This document shows positions 47,445 through 56,338 of a DNA stretch of 64,000 nucleotides, in pieces. A program made the position numbers and the translations under genes. The DNA is from Gammaproteobacteria bacterium (lineage in GTDB: Bacteria > Pseudomonadota > Gammaproteobacteria > Steroidobacterales > Steroidobacteraceae): NCBI GenBank assembly GCA_025357835.1, contig JANYLM010000074.1, positions 1 through 64,000 on the forward strand, written 5' to 3'. Under the pieces are notes generated by a model that ran no database searches, had not been told where the DNA came from, and saw only the letters and a list, made by a program, of their open reading frames with translations. Each line of letters starts with the position of its first letter. Positions within the stretch are counted from its first letter, which is position 1.

Positions 47445-48239
47445 ATGATCAACAAGCCGGTCTTGGGGGTGGCGGCCGCGGTGGCGGTTGTCGCCGCGGG
47501 CACTTGGTACTACCTGCAGAGTCGTCATGCGGGCTTGCCGAGCGCCACAGTGGCGGCGCTAGCGCCGGCACAGCAGCCGGCGGAACCCGCCGTCCGGCAT
47601 CCCGTGCCCGCCGGCCAAGAAGACTCGGTGTCAAAGGGGCCGCTACCGGCGCTCGCCGACAGCGATGCCGCGCTGAGCGATGCGCTTGCGTCTATAGTCG
47701 GTGCCGCCGCGGTGAAAGACTATTTGCTGCCCGAAAACATCGTCCGTCGCTTGGTCGTCACCATCGATAATTTGCCGCGCACGAAGGTGGCCGTGGAGAA
47801 GCGGCCGACCATCGCGGTGACAGGCGGTTTCGTCGTCGACGGCGATGAACTGCACGCAAGCCTCAATCCGCAAAACTTCGCGCGCTATCAACCCATGGTG
47901 GCCGTGGTCGGCAGGCTCGACCTGCAGAAGCTCGCCGCAATCTATGTCCGCTTCTATCCACTGTTTCAGCGCGCCTATCAAGATCTGGGCTACCCAAACG
48001 GTTATTTCAACGATCGGTTGGTGCAGGTGATCGATAATTTACTGGCAACGCCGCAGCCGGCCGGACCGATCGAACTGGTTCGGCCGAACGTCATGTATGT
48101 CTTTGCCGACAAGAGTCTCGAATCCCTCCCCGCCGGGCAGAAATTGCTGATCCGGATGGGCCCGGACAATGCGGCGGCGATCAAGACCAAACTCATGCAG
48201 TTGCGCGCGGCCGTTACCGCCGCGCCGCTAAAGCCGTAG
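47445..48239 (+). CDS. DUF3014 membrane-anchored protein
   Basis: 264 residues. One N-terminal TM helix (VLGVAAAVAVVAAGTWYYL) is followed by a Pro/Ala-rich linker to about residue 75. The DUF3014-type domain contains LPENIVRRLVVTIDNLPRTKV, NFARYQPMVAVVGRLDLQKLAAIYVRFYPLFQRAYQDLGYPNGYFNDRLVQVIDNLL and LLIRMGPDNAAAIKTKL. No catalytic residues are known for the family. It is in the periplasm if the helix acts as an anchor. It follows the aspartic protease by 15 bases and is probably cotranscribed with it. Confidence 0.8.
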   Translation: MINKPVLGVAAAVAVVAAGTWYYLQSRHAGLPSATVAALAPAQQPAEPAVRHPVPAGQEDSVSKGPLPALADSDAALSDALASIVGAAAVKDYLLPENIVRRLVVTIDNLPRTKVAVEKRPTIAVTGGFVVDGDELHASLNPQNFARYQPMVAVVGRLDLQKLAAIYVRFYPLFQRAYQDLGYPNGYFNDRLVQVIDNLLATPQPAGPIELVRPNVMYVFADKSLESLPAGQKLLIRMGPDNAAAIKTKLMQLRAAVTAAPLKP

Positions 48240-48283
48240 ATCGGCTTTATTCGGAACAGACAAATCAAAAAATAGGGGAATCT

Positions 48284-49957
48284 ATGGCTGGCATTTCGTC
48301 GACCGGCGTTTTGCCCGACCAGCAGCAGGCGACGCAAAACGAATTGCTGGTGATCGGCGCCTCATCGCTCGGCACCGTATTCGAGTGGTACGACTTTTAT
48401 TTGTACGGTCTGCTCGCGACCGTCATCAGTGCGCAGTTTTTCTCAGGCGTCAACGAAGTCACCGGCTTCATATTCGCCTTGGCCGCCTTCGTGGCCGGCT
48501 TCGCGGTGCGACCGTTCGGCGCGTTAGTATTCGGCCGGCTGGGCGATCTGGTGGGCCGCAAGCACACTTTTTTGATCACCATGAGCATCATGGGCATCGC
48601 CACTTTCGCGGTCGGTCTTTTGCCGAGCTACGCGACCGCCGGAGTCGCCGCCCCCATCATGCTGGTGCTGCTGCGCTTGCTGCAGGGGCTGGCCTTGGGC
48701 GGCGAGTACGGCGGCGCTGCAACCTATGTCGCCGAACATGCACCTCCCGGCAGGCGCGGGCTGTTCACCAGTTGGATTCAAACCACGGCGACGCTTGGGC
48801 TGTTCGCTGCATTGTTGGTGGTCATCGGCACTCGCACCGCGGTGGGTGAGAATGCCTTCAAGCTGTGGGGTTGGCGGATACCCTTCCTGGTGTCGAGCAT
48901 TCTCCTAGCGATTTCGTTGTGGATTCGAATGCAGTTGGCCGAGAGCCCGGTCTTCGTCAAAATGAAGAGCCAGGGAACTACGTCGAAAGCACCGCTCGCC
49001 GAGGCGTTCGGGCGCTGGGGGAACCTCAAGATCGTGCTCATCGCGCTGTTGGGCGCGGTGATGGGTCAGGCGGTGGTGTGGTACACGGGGCAGTTCTATG
49101 CTCTGTTCTTTCTCGAGAAGATGCTGCGCGTAGACGGCGCGACCACCAATATATTAACGGCAATTGCCTTGGCGCTGGCTACTCCCGGGTTCGTATTCTT
49201 TGGCTGGCTATCGGATAAAATCGGCAGGAAGCCCATCATATTGACCGGCTGCCTGCTGGCAATGCTCACTTACTTTCCGCTCTTCGAAGCACTCACGCGT
49301 TACGCGAATCCGGCTATGTACGAGGCGCAACATACGGCGCCGCTCACGGTGACAGCGGATCCGCGGCAATGCTCCTTCCAGTTCGATCCCATCGGCAAGA
49401 ATAAATTCGATTCCACCTCGTGTGATATCGCCAAGAGTTTTCTGGCGAAGGCGGGAGTTACCTACCAAAGAGTGGATGGGCCGCCGGGGACCATTGCTCA
49501 AATCCGCAGCGGTACCAGCACTTTTACGGCGCCTAATCCCGCGGTCATCCGCGTCGCGGAGCGCAAAGCGGCCATTGCGGGCTTCCAGGGCCAAGTCAAA
49601 GCGGCCCTGGCGGCGGCCGGGTACCCGGAGAAGGCCAATCCGGCCACCATCAACCAGCCGATGGTGGTGCTGATTTTGTTCATTTTGGTGCTCTACGTGA
49701 CCATGGTCTACGGGCCGATTGCCGCGCTGTTGGTTGAATTGTTCCCTGCGCGAATTCGTTACAGCGCAATGTCCTTGCCGTATCACATCGGCAACGGCTG
49801 GTTTGGAGGCTTCCTGCCGACCACGGCGTTCGCCATGGTGGCCGCGACCGGCGATATCTATTACGGGCTTTGGTATCCCATCGTGGCGGCGGGGGTGACC
49901 TTGATTCTGGGTTTCTTGTTTCTACCCGAAACCTTCAAGCGCGCCATCGACGGCTAG
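48284..49957 (+). CDS. MFS transporter, metabolite:H+ symporter (MHS) family
   Basis: 557 residues. Starts with the MHS pattern ASSLGTVFEWYDFYLYG, then the loop 2-3 motif GRLGDLVGRKHTFLITM and ALGGEYGGAATYVAEHAPPGRRGLFTSW, and the second-half motif FGWLSDKIGRKPII. About 110 residues (345-455) form an inserted hydrophilic loop between TM8 and TM9 with two cysteines (PRQCSFQF and STSCDIAK); typical MHS proteins such as ProP or ShiA have only a short loop. The final TMs (AALLVELFPARIRYSAMSLPYHIGNGWFGGFLP) are normal. Substrates of the family are organic acids, betaine or shikimate; it cannot be assigned here. Confidence 0.9.
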   Translation: MAGISSTGVLPDQQQATQNELLVIGASSLGTVFEWYDFYLYGLLATVISAQFFSGVNEVTGFIFALAAFVAGFAVRPFGALVFGRLGDLVGRKHTFLITMSIMGIATFAVGLLPSYATAGVAAPIMLVLLRLLQGLALGGEYGGAATYVAEHAPPGRRGLFTSWIQTTATLGLFAALLVVIGTRTAVGENAFKLWGWRIPFLVSSILLAISLWIRMQLAESPVFVKMKSQGTTSKAPLAEAFGRWGNLKIVLIALLGAVMGQAVVWYTGQFYALFFLEKMLRVDGATTNILTAIALALATPGFVFFGWLSDKIGRKPIILTGCLLAMLTYFPLFEALTRYANPAMYEAQHTAPLTVTADPRQCSFQFDPIGKNKFDSTSCDIAKSFLAKAGVTYQRVDGPPGTIAQIRSGTSTFTAPNPAVIRVAERKAAIAGFQGQVKAALAAAGYPEKANPATINQPMVVLILFILVLYVTMVYGPIAALLVELFPARIRYSAMSLPYHIGNGWFGGFLPTTAFAMVAATGDIYYGLWYPIVAAGVTLILGFLFLPETFKRAIDG

Positions 49958-49970
49958 TGCGGAGCTTCAG

Positions 49971-50002
49971 GAGTGGGTGTCGCTAAAGGGGGACACCCAC
50001 TC
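49971..50002 (+). terminator. Hairpin after the MHS transporter gene
   Basis: GAGTGGGTGTC and GACACCCACTC form a perfect 11-bp stem with a 10-base loop, starting 13 bases after the stop codon. There is no long T run (GTTACATT follows), so a Rho-independent terminator of reduced strength or an mRNA 3'-stabilising hairpin are both possible. Confidence 0.6.
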
Positions 50003-50112
50003 GTTACATTCGCTTCACGGAACTAGCCGCTGTTCATAGTGTGACGTTATATGTTCTATGCACGGCGTGCCGCTGAGTACGCTTAGATACAACTCTAATC
50101 TGGCAGGTAACT

Positions 50113-51255
50113 ATGAGCACATCACGGAAAAGTCCCAATCACACCGCGCTGCCGATGACGGGCGCCGCGCTGGCATTGTCGGCGGCAACCCTGCTCGGCG
50201 GTTGCATTGTCGCAACGGCGCCGCCACCGCGTGTTTACGCGCCGCCGCCACCGCGTGTTTATTCACCGCCACCTCCGGCCTATGAAGAGACCGGCGAATC
50301 GCAGATGCAAGCCAATGAAGCCCCGCCTCCGTTACCGGATTACGAGCAGCCTCCCTGCCCTGAAGAGGGGTATCTCTGGGCGCCGGGTTATTGGGGCTGG
50401 GGAGGGGGTGGGTATTACTGGGTTCCTGGAACCTGGGTACAGCCGCCACGAGTGGGCGTCCTCTGGACTCCGGGCTACTGGGGCTTCGTCGGCGGAGTGT
50501 ATCTGTTCAACGCCGGCTACTGGGGTCCGCATGTCGGATTCTACGGCGGCGTGAACTATGGATTCGGATACGGCGGCGTGGGGTTCGCGGGAGGCCGTTG
50601 GATGGGCAATTCCTTTGCCTACAATCGCACCGTCAATAACGTGAACGTGACCAATATTCACAACACGTACAACGAGACCGTGATCAACAATGTCACCATC
50701 AATAAGGTCAGCTATAACGGCGGAGCCGGCGGAGTGGCCGCCGCGCCGACGGCGCAAGAACGAGTCGCCGCACGGGAGCCGCATGTGGCGCCGACCCCGC
50801 TGCAGCGGCAGCACGTTCAGCAGGCAGCCAGAAACCCCGCACTGACCGCGACGGCCAACGGCGGTCATCCCGCCATTGCGGCCACGCCCAGACCTGCGGC
50901 GTTCAACGCACCCGGAGTGGTTGGTGCGCGTGGTGCGACTGCGCGAGCACCCGGTGTGCCGCAGGCAGCGGCTCAGTCCAACGGGATTCATGCGCCCCCG
51001 GCGGGTGCTCAAGCCAACGGTGGCCGCGTGGCGCCGGCAGGGGCGCAGCCCAACGTAAGTCGCGTGCCGCCGGCAGGCGCGCAGCCCAATGTAAGTCACG
51101 TGCCGCCGACAGGCGCGCCACCCAATGTCGTTCGTGCGCCGCAGAATGCAGCGATGCGTCCGCAGGCCGCGAGGCCGCAGCCGGCTAGGCCGCCGGCGCA
51201 ACGTCCGCAGCCGCCGAAAATCGAGAAGCGCGAGCCCGAAGGCGGTAAAAAGTAG
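50113..51255 (+). CDS. YXWGXW-repeat lipoprotein, paralogue of the protein at 19.4-20.6 kb
   Basis: 380 residues. The signal ends in a lipobox (ALSAATLLGGC), followed by two APPPPRVY repeats and then the W/Y/G domain: YLWAPGYWGWGGGGYYWVPGTW, GVLWTPGYWGFVGGVYLFNAGYWGPHVGFYGGVNYGFGYGG. The Asn-rich NNVNVTNIHNTYNETVINNVTINKVSYNGG mirrors the paralogue almost exactly. The C-terminal half is Ala/Pro/Asn-rich with four 12-residue repeats and a basic tail (KIEKREPEGGKK). It differs from the paralogue in being lipid-anchored and in its tail. Function is unknown. Confidence 0.85.
   Translation: MSTSRKSPNHTALPMTGAALALSAATLLGGCIVATAPPPRVYAPPPPRVYSPPPPAYEETGESQMQANEAPPPLPDYEQPPCPEEGYLWAPGYWGWGGGGYYWVPGTWVQPPRVGVLWTPGYWGFVGGVYLFNAGYWGPHVGFYGGVNYGFGYGGVGFAGGRWMGNSFAYNRTVNNVNVTNIHNTYNETVINNVTINKVSYNGGAGGVAAAPTAQERVAAREPHVAPTPLQRQHVQQAARNPALTATANGGHPAIAATPRPAAFNAPGVVGARGATARAPGVPQAAAQSNGIHAPPAGAQANGGRVAPAGAQPNVSRVPPAGAQPNVSHVPPTGAPPNVVRAPQNAAMRPQAARPQPARPPAQRPQPPKIEKREPEGGKK
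50989..51132 (+). repeat. Four tandem 36-bp repeats (RVPPAGAQPNVS units)
   Basis: The coding sequence repeats every 36 bases: units HAPPAGAQANGG, RVAPAGAQPNVS, RVPPAGAQPNVS and HVPPTGAPPNVV. Repeat size and sequence differ from the 42-bp repeats of the paralogue, so each tail arose independently. Confidence 0.8.
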
Positions 51256-51339
51256 CGGCACTCAGCGCGCGAAGCGGCTCCATTGCCGCCTCGCGCCGCT
51301 GATGGACGTGGCGGCGGCTCGACCGCGCCTACCCGATCG

Positions 51340-53307
51340 TCACGGAGCCGCTCCCACCGCATGCACTACCGGCAAATCGACGAAGCTCGAGTTGGATCCG
51401 CCGTCGAACACCTTGATGGTGGCCCTCTTGTAGTCGGCGGGTTTGGCGAAAAAGATATTGTCGACGTAGCTCTGCGGGTTTCTGTCATACACCGGAAACC
51501 AGCTCGATTGCACCTGAACCATGATGCGGTGTCCGGGTAGGAACACATGATTGGCGGCCGGCAGGGGGAAACGATAAACCTGTTTCTGATCGGCCGGTAT
51601 GGCTTTGGGATTGCTGAACGAATCGCGGTATCGTCCGCGCAGGATATCGGCTGAAATCATCAATTGATAGCCGCCCATCTTGGGCTCGCGCCCGACTTCA
51701 TCCGGATAGACGTCGATCAATTTCACCACGAAATCGCCGTCGGTTCCGGTGGTCGAGGCGATCAGGTTGGCAAGGGGTTGACCGCTGATTTTCACGGATT
51801 CCGTGAGCGCCGGCGTGGCGAAGCTCAAAACGTCCGTGCGCGACGCGGCATCGCGTTGGTCGCCCACCAGCCAGGTCTGCCAGCTTGCTTCGCCCTCATC
51901 GCCGGCGATGTGGATGGGGCGGGGCAGATACGGGACCGGTTTGGCGGGGTCGGAGACGTAGGACTCGAAGTCGGAAGCTGCGCCACTCGGCGCACCCAGG
52001 CGCAAAGCGCCGCTTGCTTGCAGATAGAGATTCTGATGCTCGATGGCGCATCCGACCGCGCAACCGCTCGGCCATGTCGCCAGCGCCTGCCAGCGATTCG
52101 TGCCGGTTTCGAAGGCAGTGACCCGCGTTAGTCCGATGGGCGCCGGATCGTCCTTGAGGTAGTGATCCAAAAACGGCCGCAGCACATTCAGCCGGAAGTA
52201 CTGCGCCGTGTCGCTGCCAAAACGAATCGGCCCAAGCGAACTGCCGTCCAGCCGTTCCTGGTGATGGAACCACGGCCCGATGACTAAATACAGATTGGGA
52301 TTGTCGGGCTGCTGGACCTTGAGCGCCCGGTACAGGGCCAAATTTCCATAGAGGTCTTCCTGGTCCCACAGGCTGTGCACCAACATTGTGGGGACGGCGA
52401 TGCCTTGTTTGGCCAGAATTCTGTCCAAGGCTTGGTCCTGCCAGAAGGCGTCGTAGGCAGGGTGGCTCATTACCTTGGCGGTGAAGCCTAACTGTTCCAG
52501 CCCGTGTAGCCTGGCCATGTCGCTTGCAGAACCGGCGCTCAGCCAAGTGTCATAGTCGTCGTAGTGATCTGTCCACCACGCCACAGCACTGTCGCGAGTC
52601 GCCTCCTGGCCGTGGAAATAGGTCAGGCTGTCGAGGCGAAATGCGCCGTTGTGGAACCAGTCATCTCCCCTCCAGCCGTCGACCATGGCGTTGATGGGCA
52701 CGGCGGCGCGCAGCGCCGGATGCGGATTCACCAGCGCCATGAGGGATGTGAAGCCATCATATGAAATGCCGAGAATGCCCACCTTACCGTTGGTTTCGGG
52801 GACGTTCTTGACCAGCCAATCGATGGTGTCGTAGGTGTCGGTCGAGTGATCGACGGCGGTGGGATTCAGAGGCCCGCGCAGCGGCCGGGTCATGATGTAG
52901 TCGCCTTCCGACCCGTGCTTGCCGCGGACGTCTTGCACCACGCGAATGTAGCCGCCGTTGAGCACGGCATCGTCCGCGACGTCGGTGCTGTCGATCAATG
53001 CGGACAGGTGCGCGCTGCTGTTCTTCGTGTTGCGCTCCGCCGCATTGTAGGGAGTGCGCGTCAGCAAAATTGGTGCGCGATGCGCGCCTCGTGGAACGAG
53101 GATGAGGGTTTGCAGTCTGACGCCGTCACGCATCGGGATCATGACCTGGCGTTTCACGTAGTCAAAGGTATCGACGCGCGGCACGAAGGCGGCCGGCGTC
53201 TCACTGGGGAGATTGTCGGCGGCGCTCGCCTGCGCGGGCACGAACAGTAAACAATTGGCGGCTGTCAGTAGCAGAGCGGCGCATTTACGCCCGAATATCG
53301 TCGACAT
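51340..53307 (-). CDS. CocE/NonD-family S15 hydrolase, exported
   Basis: About 655 residues from ATG before STIFGRKCAALLLTAANCLLFVPAQASAA, a signal peptide; the frame upstream of this has no support. The S15 alpha/beta-hydrolase core has VQDVRGKHGSEGDY and the nucleophile Ser in GKVGILGISYDGFTSLMALVNPHPALRAAVP. Candidate Asp (HSLWDQEDLY) and His (GPWFHH) complete the triad. The C-terminal jelly-roll domain (about 420-650) contains RDSFSNPKAIPADQKQVYRFPLPAANHVFLPGHRIMVQVQSSWFP. Family members hydrolyse acyl or peptidyl esters and amides, such as glutaryl-7-ACA or cocaine. It is divergent from an enoyl-CoA hydratase gene. Confidence 0.9.
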   Translation of the reverse strand: MSTIFGRKCAALLLTAANCLLFVPAQASAADNLPSETPAAFVPRVDTFDYVKRQVMIPMRDGVRLQTLILVPRGAHRAPILLTRTPYNAAERNTKNSSAHLSALIDSTDVADDAVLNGGYIRVVQDVRGKHGSEGDYIMTRPLRGPLNPTAVDHSTDTYDTIDWLVKNVPETNGKVGILGISYDGFTSLMALVNPHPALRAAVPINAMVDGWRGDDWFHNGAFRLDSLTYFHGQEATRDSAVAWWTDHYDDYDTWLSAGSASDMARLHGLEQLGFTAKVMSHPAYDAFWQDQALDRILAKQGIAVPTMLVHSLWDQEDLYGNLALYRALKVQQPDNPNLYLVIGPWFHHQERLDGSSLGPIRFGSDTAQYFRLNVLRPFLDHYLKDDPAPIGLTRVTAFETGTNRWQALATWPSGCAVGCAIEHQNLYLQASGALRLGAPSGAASDFESYVSDPAKPVPYLPRPIHIAGDEGEASWQTWLVGDQRDAASRTDVLSFATPALTESVKISGQPLANLIASTTGTDGDFVVKLIDVYPDEVGREPKMGGYQLMISADILRGRYRDSFSNPKAIPADQKQVYRFPLPAANHVFLPGHRIMVQVQSSWFPVYDRNPQSYVDNIFFAKPADYKRATIKVFDGGSNSSFVDLPVVHAVGAAP

Positions 53308-53531
53308 CGATTCCTCCCGTTTGGGTCGCCTACGCGCGGCCGAAGTTTGCGGCATGGCGCATTCGCGCGCAACGGCGGCGGTTGCGGCACCCCCGAACCA
53401 TATCCTTGCGGTGACGGTTGGCAGGGGGCATGATCGCAATGCCGGTTTTGAGTCAAAGGGTGGCTTAACAATAAAACGGAGATGCGGGCTGGGAGCCGTT
53501 TAGCAAGTCGAAATCTGAGGAGGGCGGGCGC

Positions 53532-54320
53532 ATGAATAGCTTATCGTTCACGGTTTCCGACGGAGTGGCGACACTGGCGATTCAGCGTTCGGCGGTGAGC
53601 AACGCCATCGACATCACAATCATCCGCGCCATGCACTTGGCGCTCGATCAAATACAAAAGGGTGAAAGCGGCGCTCGAGCCGTGGTCATTACCGGCAGCA
53701 ATGACGTCTTTTGCAGCGGCTTGGACTTGCATTCGGTCGATCTGAAAACCCAAGAGGCGCGGCAGCGGGCGCACTTCGAAATGCGCCGCTTCATGGATCC
53801 CTTGATTCTGCGGCTGAGCGGCTTTCGCTTCCCCATCGTGGCGGCCGTCAACGGCGCGGCGGTGGGGGCCGGCATGAGCCTTGCGCTCGCCAGCGACATC
53901 ATCATTGCGGGCGATAACGCGTATTTCCTGCCATCGTTCGCACGTCTGGGTCTGGTGCCGGATGCGGGAATCACTTTTCATCTGGCGCGCCGCATCGGCG
54001 CGGGCCGTTCGCTATCCTCGTTGTTGCTCGCGGAACGCATCGACGCCAAGACCGCGCTGGACTGGGGTCTTGCCTATGCCGTAGTGCCTGCGGCCGAGGT
54101 CGTGATGCGCGCGCAGGCAGTGGCGCATCGTCTTGCCTCGGGCCCTTGCGCGGTGCTCGGTCAAATTCGCTCCTTGCACGCCTCGACGTTCGATAATTCG
54201 CTGCAGGAGCAGTTGCGGGCTGAGCGCAGCGCACAGGAGATGACGCTGGAGACTCACGATTGCGTTGAGGGGGTGCGCGCCTTCTTCGAGAAGCGTGAGC
54301 CGAATTTTTCGGAGCATTAG
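53532..54320 (+). CDS. Enoyl-CoA hydratase/isomerase family protein
   Basis: 262-residue crotonase-fold enzyme with a GAGGAGG Shine-Dalgarno a few bases upstream of its ATG. The oxyanion-hole segments are FCSGLDLHSV and GAAVGAGMSLALASD. The catalytic position reads LGLVPDAGITF, with Asp and no Glu pair, which points to a PaaG/isomerase-type member rather than a classical hydratase. Its role is acyl-CoA degradation, substrate unknown. Convergent with the gluzincin gene (7 bases apart). Confidence 0.88.
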   Translation: MNSLSFTVSDGVATLAIQRSAVSNAIDITIIRAMHLALDQIQKGESGARAVVITGSNDVFCSGLDLHSVDLKTQEARQRAHFEMRRFMDPLILRLSGFRFPIVAAVNGAAVGAGMSLALASDIIIAGDNAYFLPSFARLGLVPDAGITFHLARRIGAGRSLSSLLLAERIDAKTALDWGLAYAVVPAAEVVMRAQAVAHRLASGPCAVLGQIRSLHASTFDNSLQEQLRAERSAQEMTLETHDCVEGVRAFFEKREPNFSEH

Positions 54321-54326
54321 TTCGCC

Positions 54327-55340
54327 CTAGAAGCCCTTTGGCGTCCGTTGCTCGGATTGCCGGACGGTGATGGCGATGCGAATGGCCGCAAGCGGCGCGT
54401 CAGCGTCGAACGGCTGTGATTTCGGGTCGGTCGGAACGCCCAGGCGGGTCCACAGCAGTTCAAGATCGGGTGCGAGCGGCGCCGCTTTTGTCTGCCGGTA
54501 GAGGTCTTGCAGCGCAGTCGTGCCGGTGGCGGCGTCGCCGATGCGCAGTACTTCGTCAATGTCGCCTGTGGCGCCATATCCCCCGGTTTCCCTCAATATG
54601 GCGCGCAATGCCGTTTGCAATCCGATTCGATTGCCGGTTTGTTCGCGTATCGCCACGTCGGATTGCAGGCAGTAGAGCGCCCCGCCCCAGTAGGTGCGAC
54701 CCCAGTCTCGTGTCTCATCCATGCCGCCTTCCCCGGCATGCGGCAGGCCGAGTGGCATAGAGCGCCGGTATTCCGCCCAGACATCGGCGATGTCGCGATT
54801 GCCGAATTGGGCTCGCGCGATACCCTCGACATAGGTGGCCAACCCTTCCTCCAGCCAATGGTGCCGGCGGCCCAGGTCGGGCAGGGCAAGGTGCACCATT
54901 TCGTGCACCAGCACCCAGTCCTCGGCCAGCTCGGCCGATGTTACATCTCGCCCCACGCTTACCTGAATGACGAGCCCCGAGTCATTGATCGTGCGGCCGC
55001 CGTGTACGCCGCCGCCCGCAGTACCTTGGATCCGCAACACCACCAGCGGCGCCGGAAAGCGCGCGTAATAGTCCGCGACGATTCGCGCCGAACGTTCAAT
55101 CCAGCCATGCAATCGCTGCCTGGGAATGGCCTGCGCCGGAGCATCGATCAATGCGCAAAGGGTCGAGCCTTGCACTGCGAACGTCGCGGCGTTGCCGGGG
55201 CAGCGATTGCCGGTCGCGACGGCGCCAGCTGCGGCAGTAGCATCCAGCGTCGCGGAATCGCCGTCCCTCGCGGCGATGGCGAGATTCGCCAGGGCGCAGC
55301 CTAAGCAGGCCGCTACACCGAGAACGCGGGATGCACGCAT
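54327..55340 (-). CDS. Exported zinc peptidase-like protein (HExxH gluzincin)
   Basis: About 337 residues from ATG before RASRVLGVAACLGCALANLAIAA, a signal peptide. The zinc site is WVLVHEMVHLALPDLGRRHHWLEEGLATYVEGIARAQ: HEMVH supplies two His and a catalytic Glu, and EEGLATY supplies the third ligand, as in peptidase-MA-like gluzincins. The C-terminal about 90 residues carry PDLELLWTRLGV and charged segments. It has no recognised family name beyond this. Its start lies 28 bases inside the 3' end of the upstream mmuM-like gene, so the two are coupled. Confidence 0.75.
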   Translation of the reverse strand: MRASRVLGVAACLGCALANLAIAARDGDSATLDATAAAGAVATGNRCPGNAATFAVQGSTLCALIDAPAQAIPRQRLHGWIERSARIVADYYARFPAPLVVLRIQGTAGGGVHGGRTINDSGLVIQVSVGRDVTSAELAEDWVLVHEMVHLALPDLGRRHHWLEEGLATYVEGIARAQFGNRDIADVWAEYRRSMPLGLPHAGEGGMDETRDWGRTYWGGALYCLQSDVAIREQTGNRIGLQTALRAILRETGGYGATGDIDEVLRIGDAATGTTALQDLYRQTKAAPLAPDLELLWTRLGVPTDPKSQPFDADAPLAAIRIAITVRQSEQRTPKGF

Positions 55341-56263
55341 TGTTTCACGCTGTGGATTTCCGCAGGTCCAGTGCGGCAGCAGCCGCCGATCAGGCGCGCT
55401 CCTTCGGCATGCCACAGGCGGGCTTGTTCGCCGTACTGCAGTGCTGCGGGGTCGCCGTGCCACTGCTTGGACGAGGCGTCATAACTCTCTCCTGAATTCG
55501 GGTAGACCAAGAGCGGCTTGTCGGTTTCGCCGCGCATCCGTCGCAGCAGTGAAGTGATGCATTGCGGAGGCGTGCAATTCACGCCGACGGCGACGATCTG
55601 CGGGTGGCGGTTCAATTCAGCGGCGCAGGTGCGTATATCTTCGCCCTCGCTGTTGCGCTCGCCGTCCCGGCAAGAAAAGCTGATCCAGGCGCACAGGCGC
55701 GGAAATTCCCGCAGTAGGCTCGCCAACACCTGCGCCTCGCGCAAGCAAGGCAGGGTTTCACAGGCCAGAAGATCGGCACCGGCGTCCGCCAACACGGCGA
55801 GCCGCGGCCGGTGAAAATCTGCGAGGGCCACGTCATCCAGCGCATAGCGACCGCGATACTCCGAGCCGTCCGCCAGCATGGCGCCGTAGGGTCCGATCGA
55901 TGCCGCTACCAGCGGCCACAATCGACCGGCACGGTTCGGTTCAAAGGCCCAAAACTCGTCGCGCGCGTCGATGGCCAGCGCCACGGCGCCGTGCATGAGC
56001 CGCGCTGCCTCCTGCGGCTGAATGCCGCGCCGCGCAAAGGCCTCGAAGCTCGCCTGATAAGTCGCGGTGGTCGCCACATCGGCGCCGGCGCGAAAGTAGT
56101 CCAGATGCACCTCGCGGATCAGGTCGGGCTGTTCGATCAGGCATTTGGCCGACCAGAGGGGATCCCGCAAGTTGGCGCCGCGCTTTTCGAGTTCCGTCGC
56201 CAATGCACCGTCCAGAACCATTACCGGACGTTGAGCCAGGAAATCGCCTATTGGATCACGCAT
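55313..56263 (-). CDS. mmuM: Homocysteine S-methyltransferase (MmuM-like)
   Basis: 316 residues from ATG before RDPIGDFLAQRPVMVLDGALATELEKRG; the upstream open frame is antisense of the LpxD-like gene and is rejected. The homocysteine-binding barrel has TATYQASFEAFARRG, FSCRDGERNSEGEDI, the zinc Cys in VAVGVNCTPPQCI and the C-terminal pair in ARLIGGCCRTGPAEI. It transfers a methyl group from S-methylmethionine (or SAM) to homocysteine, giving methionine. It lies divergent from the LpxD-like gene and 28 bases overlapping the gluzincin. A transsulfuration enzyme about 2.8 kb away also handles sulfur amino acids. Confidence 0.92.
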   Translation of the reverse strand: MRDPIGDFLAQRPVMVLDGALATELEKRGANLRDPLWSAKCLIEQPDLIREVHLDYFRAGADVATTATYQASFEAFARRGIQPQEAARLMHGAVALAIDARDEFWAFEPNRAGRLWPLVAASIGPYGAMLADGSEYRGRYALDDVALADFHRPRLAVLADAGADLLACETLPCLREAQVLASLLREFPRLCAWISFSCRDGERNSEGEDIRTCAAELNRHPQIVAVGVNCTPPQCITSLLRRMRGETDKPLLVYPNSGESYDASSKQWHGDPAALQYGEQARLWHAEGARLIGGCCRTGPAEIHSVKQCVHPAFSV

Positions 56264-56338
56264 GATTGTTCGCGAAACATACAATTTACGATCATACTCT
56301 GACCGGCGTTTGCCCGTAGATTGGTAAGGGAAGGCTTC

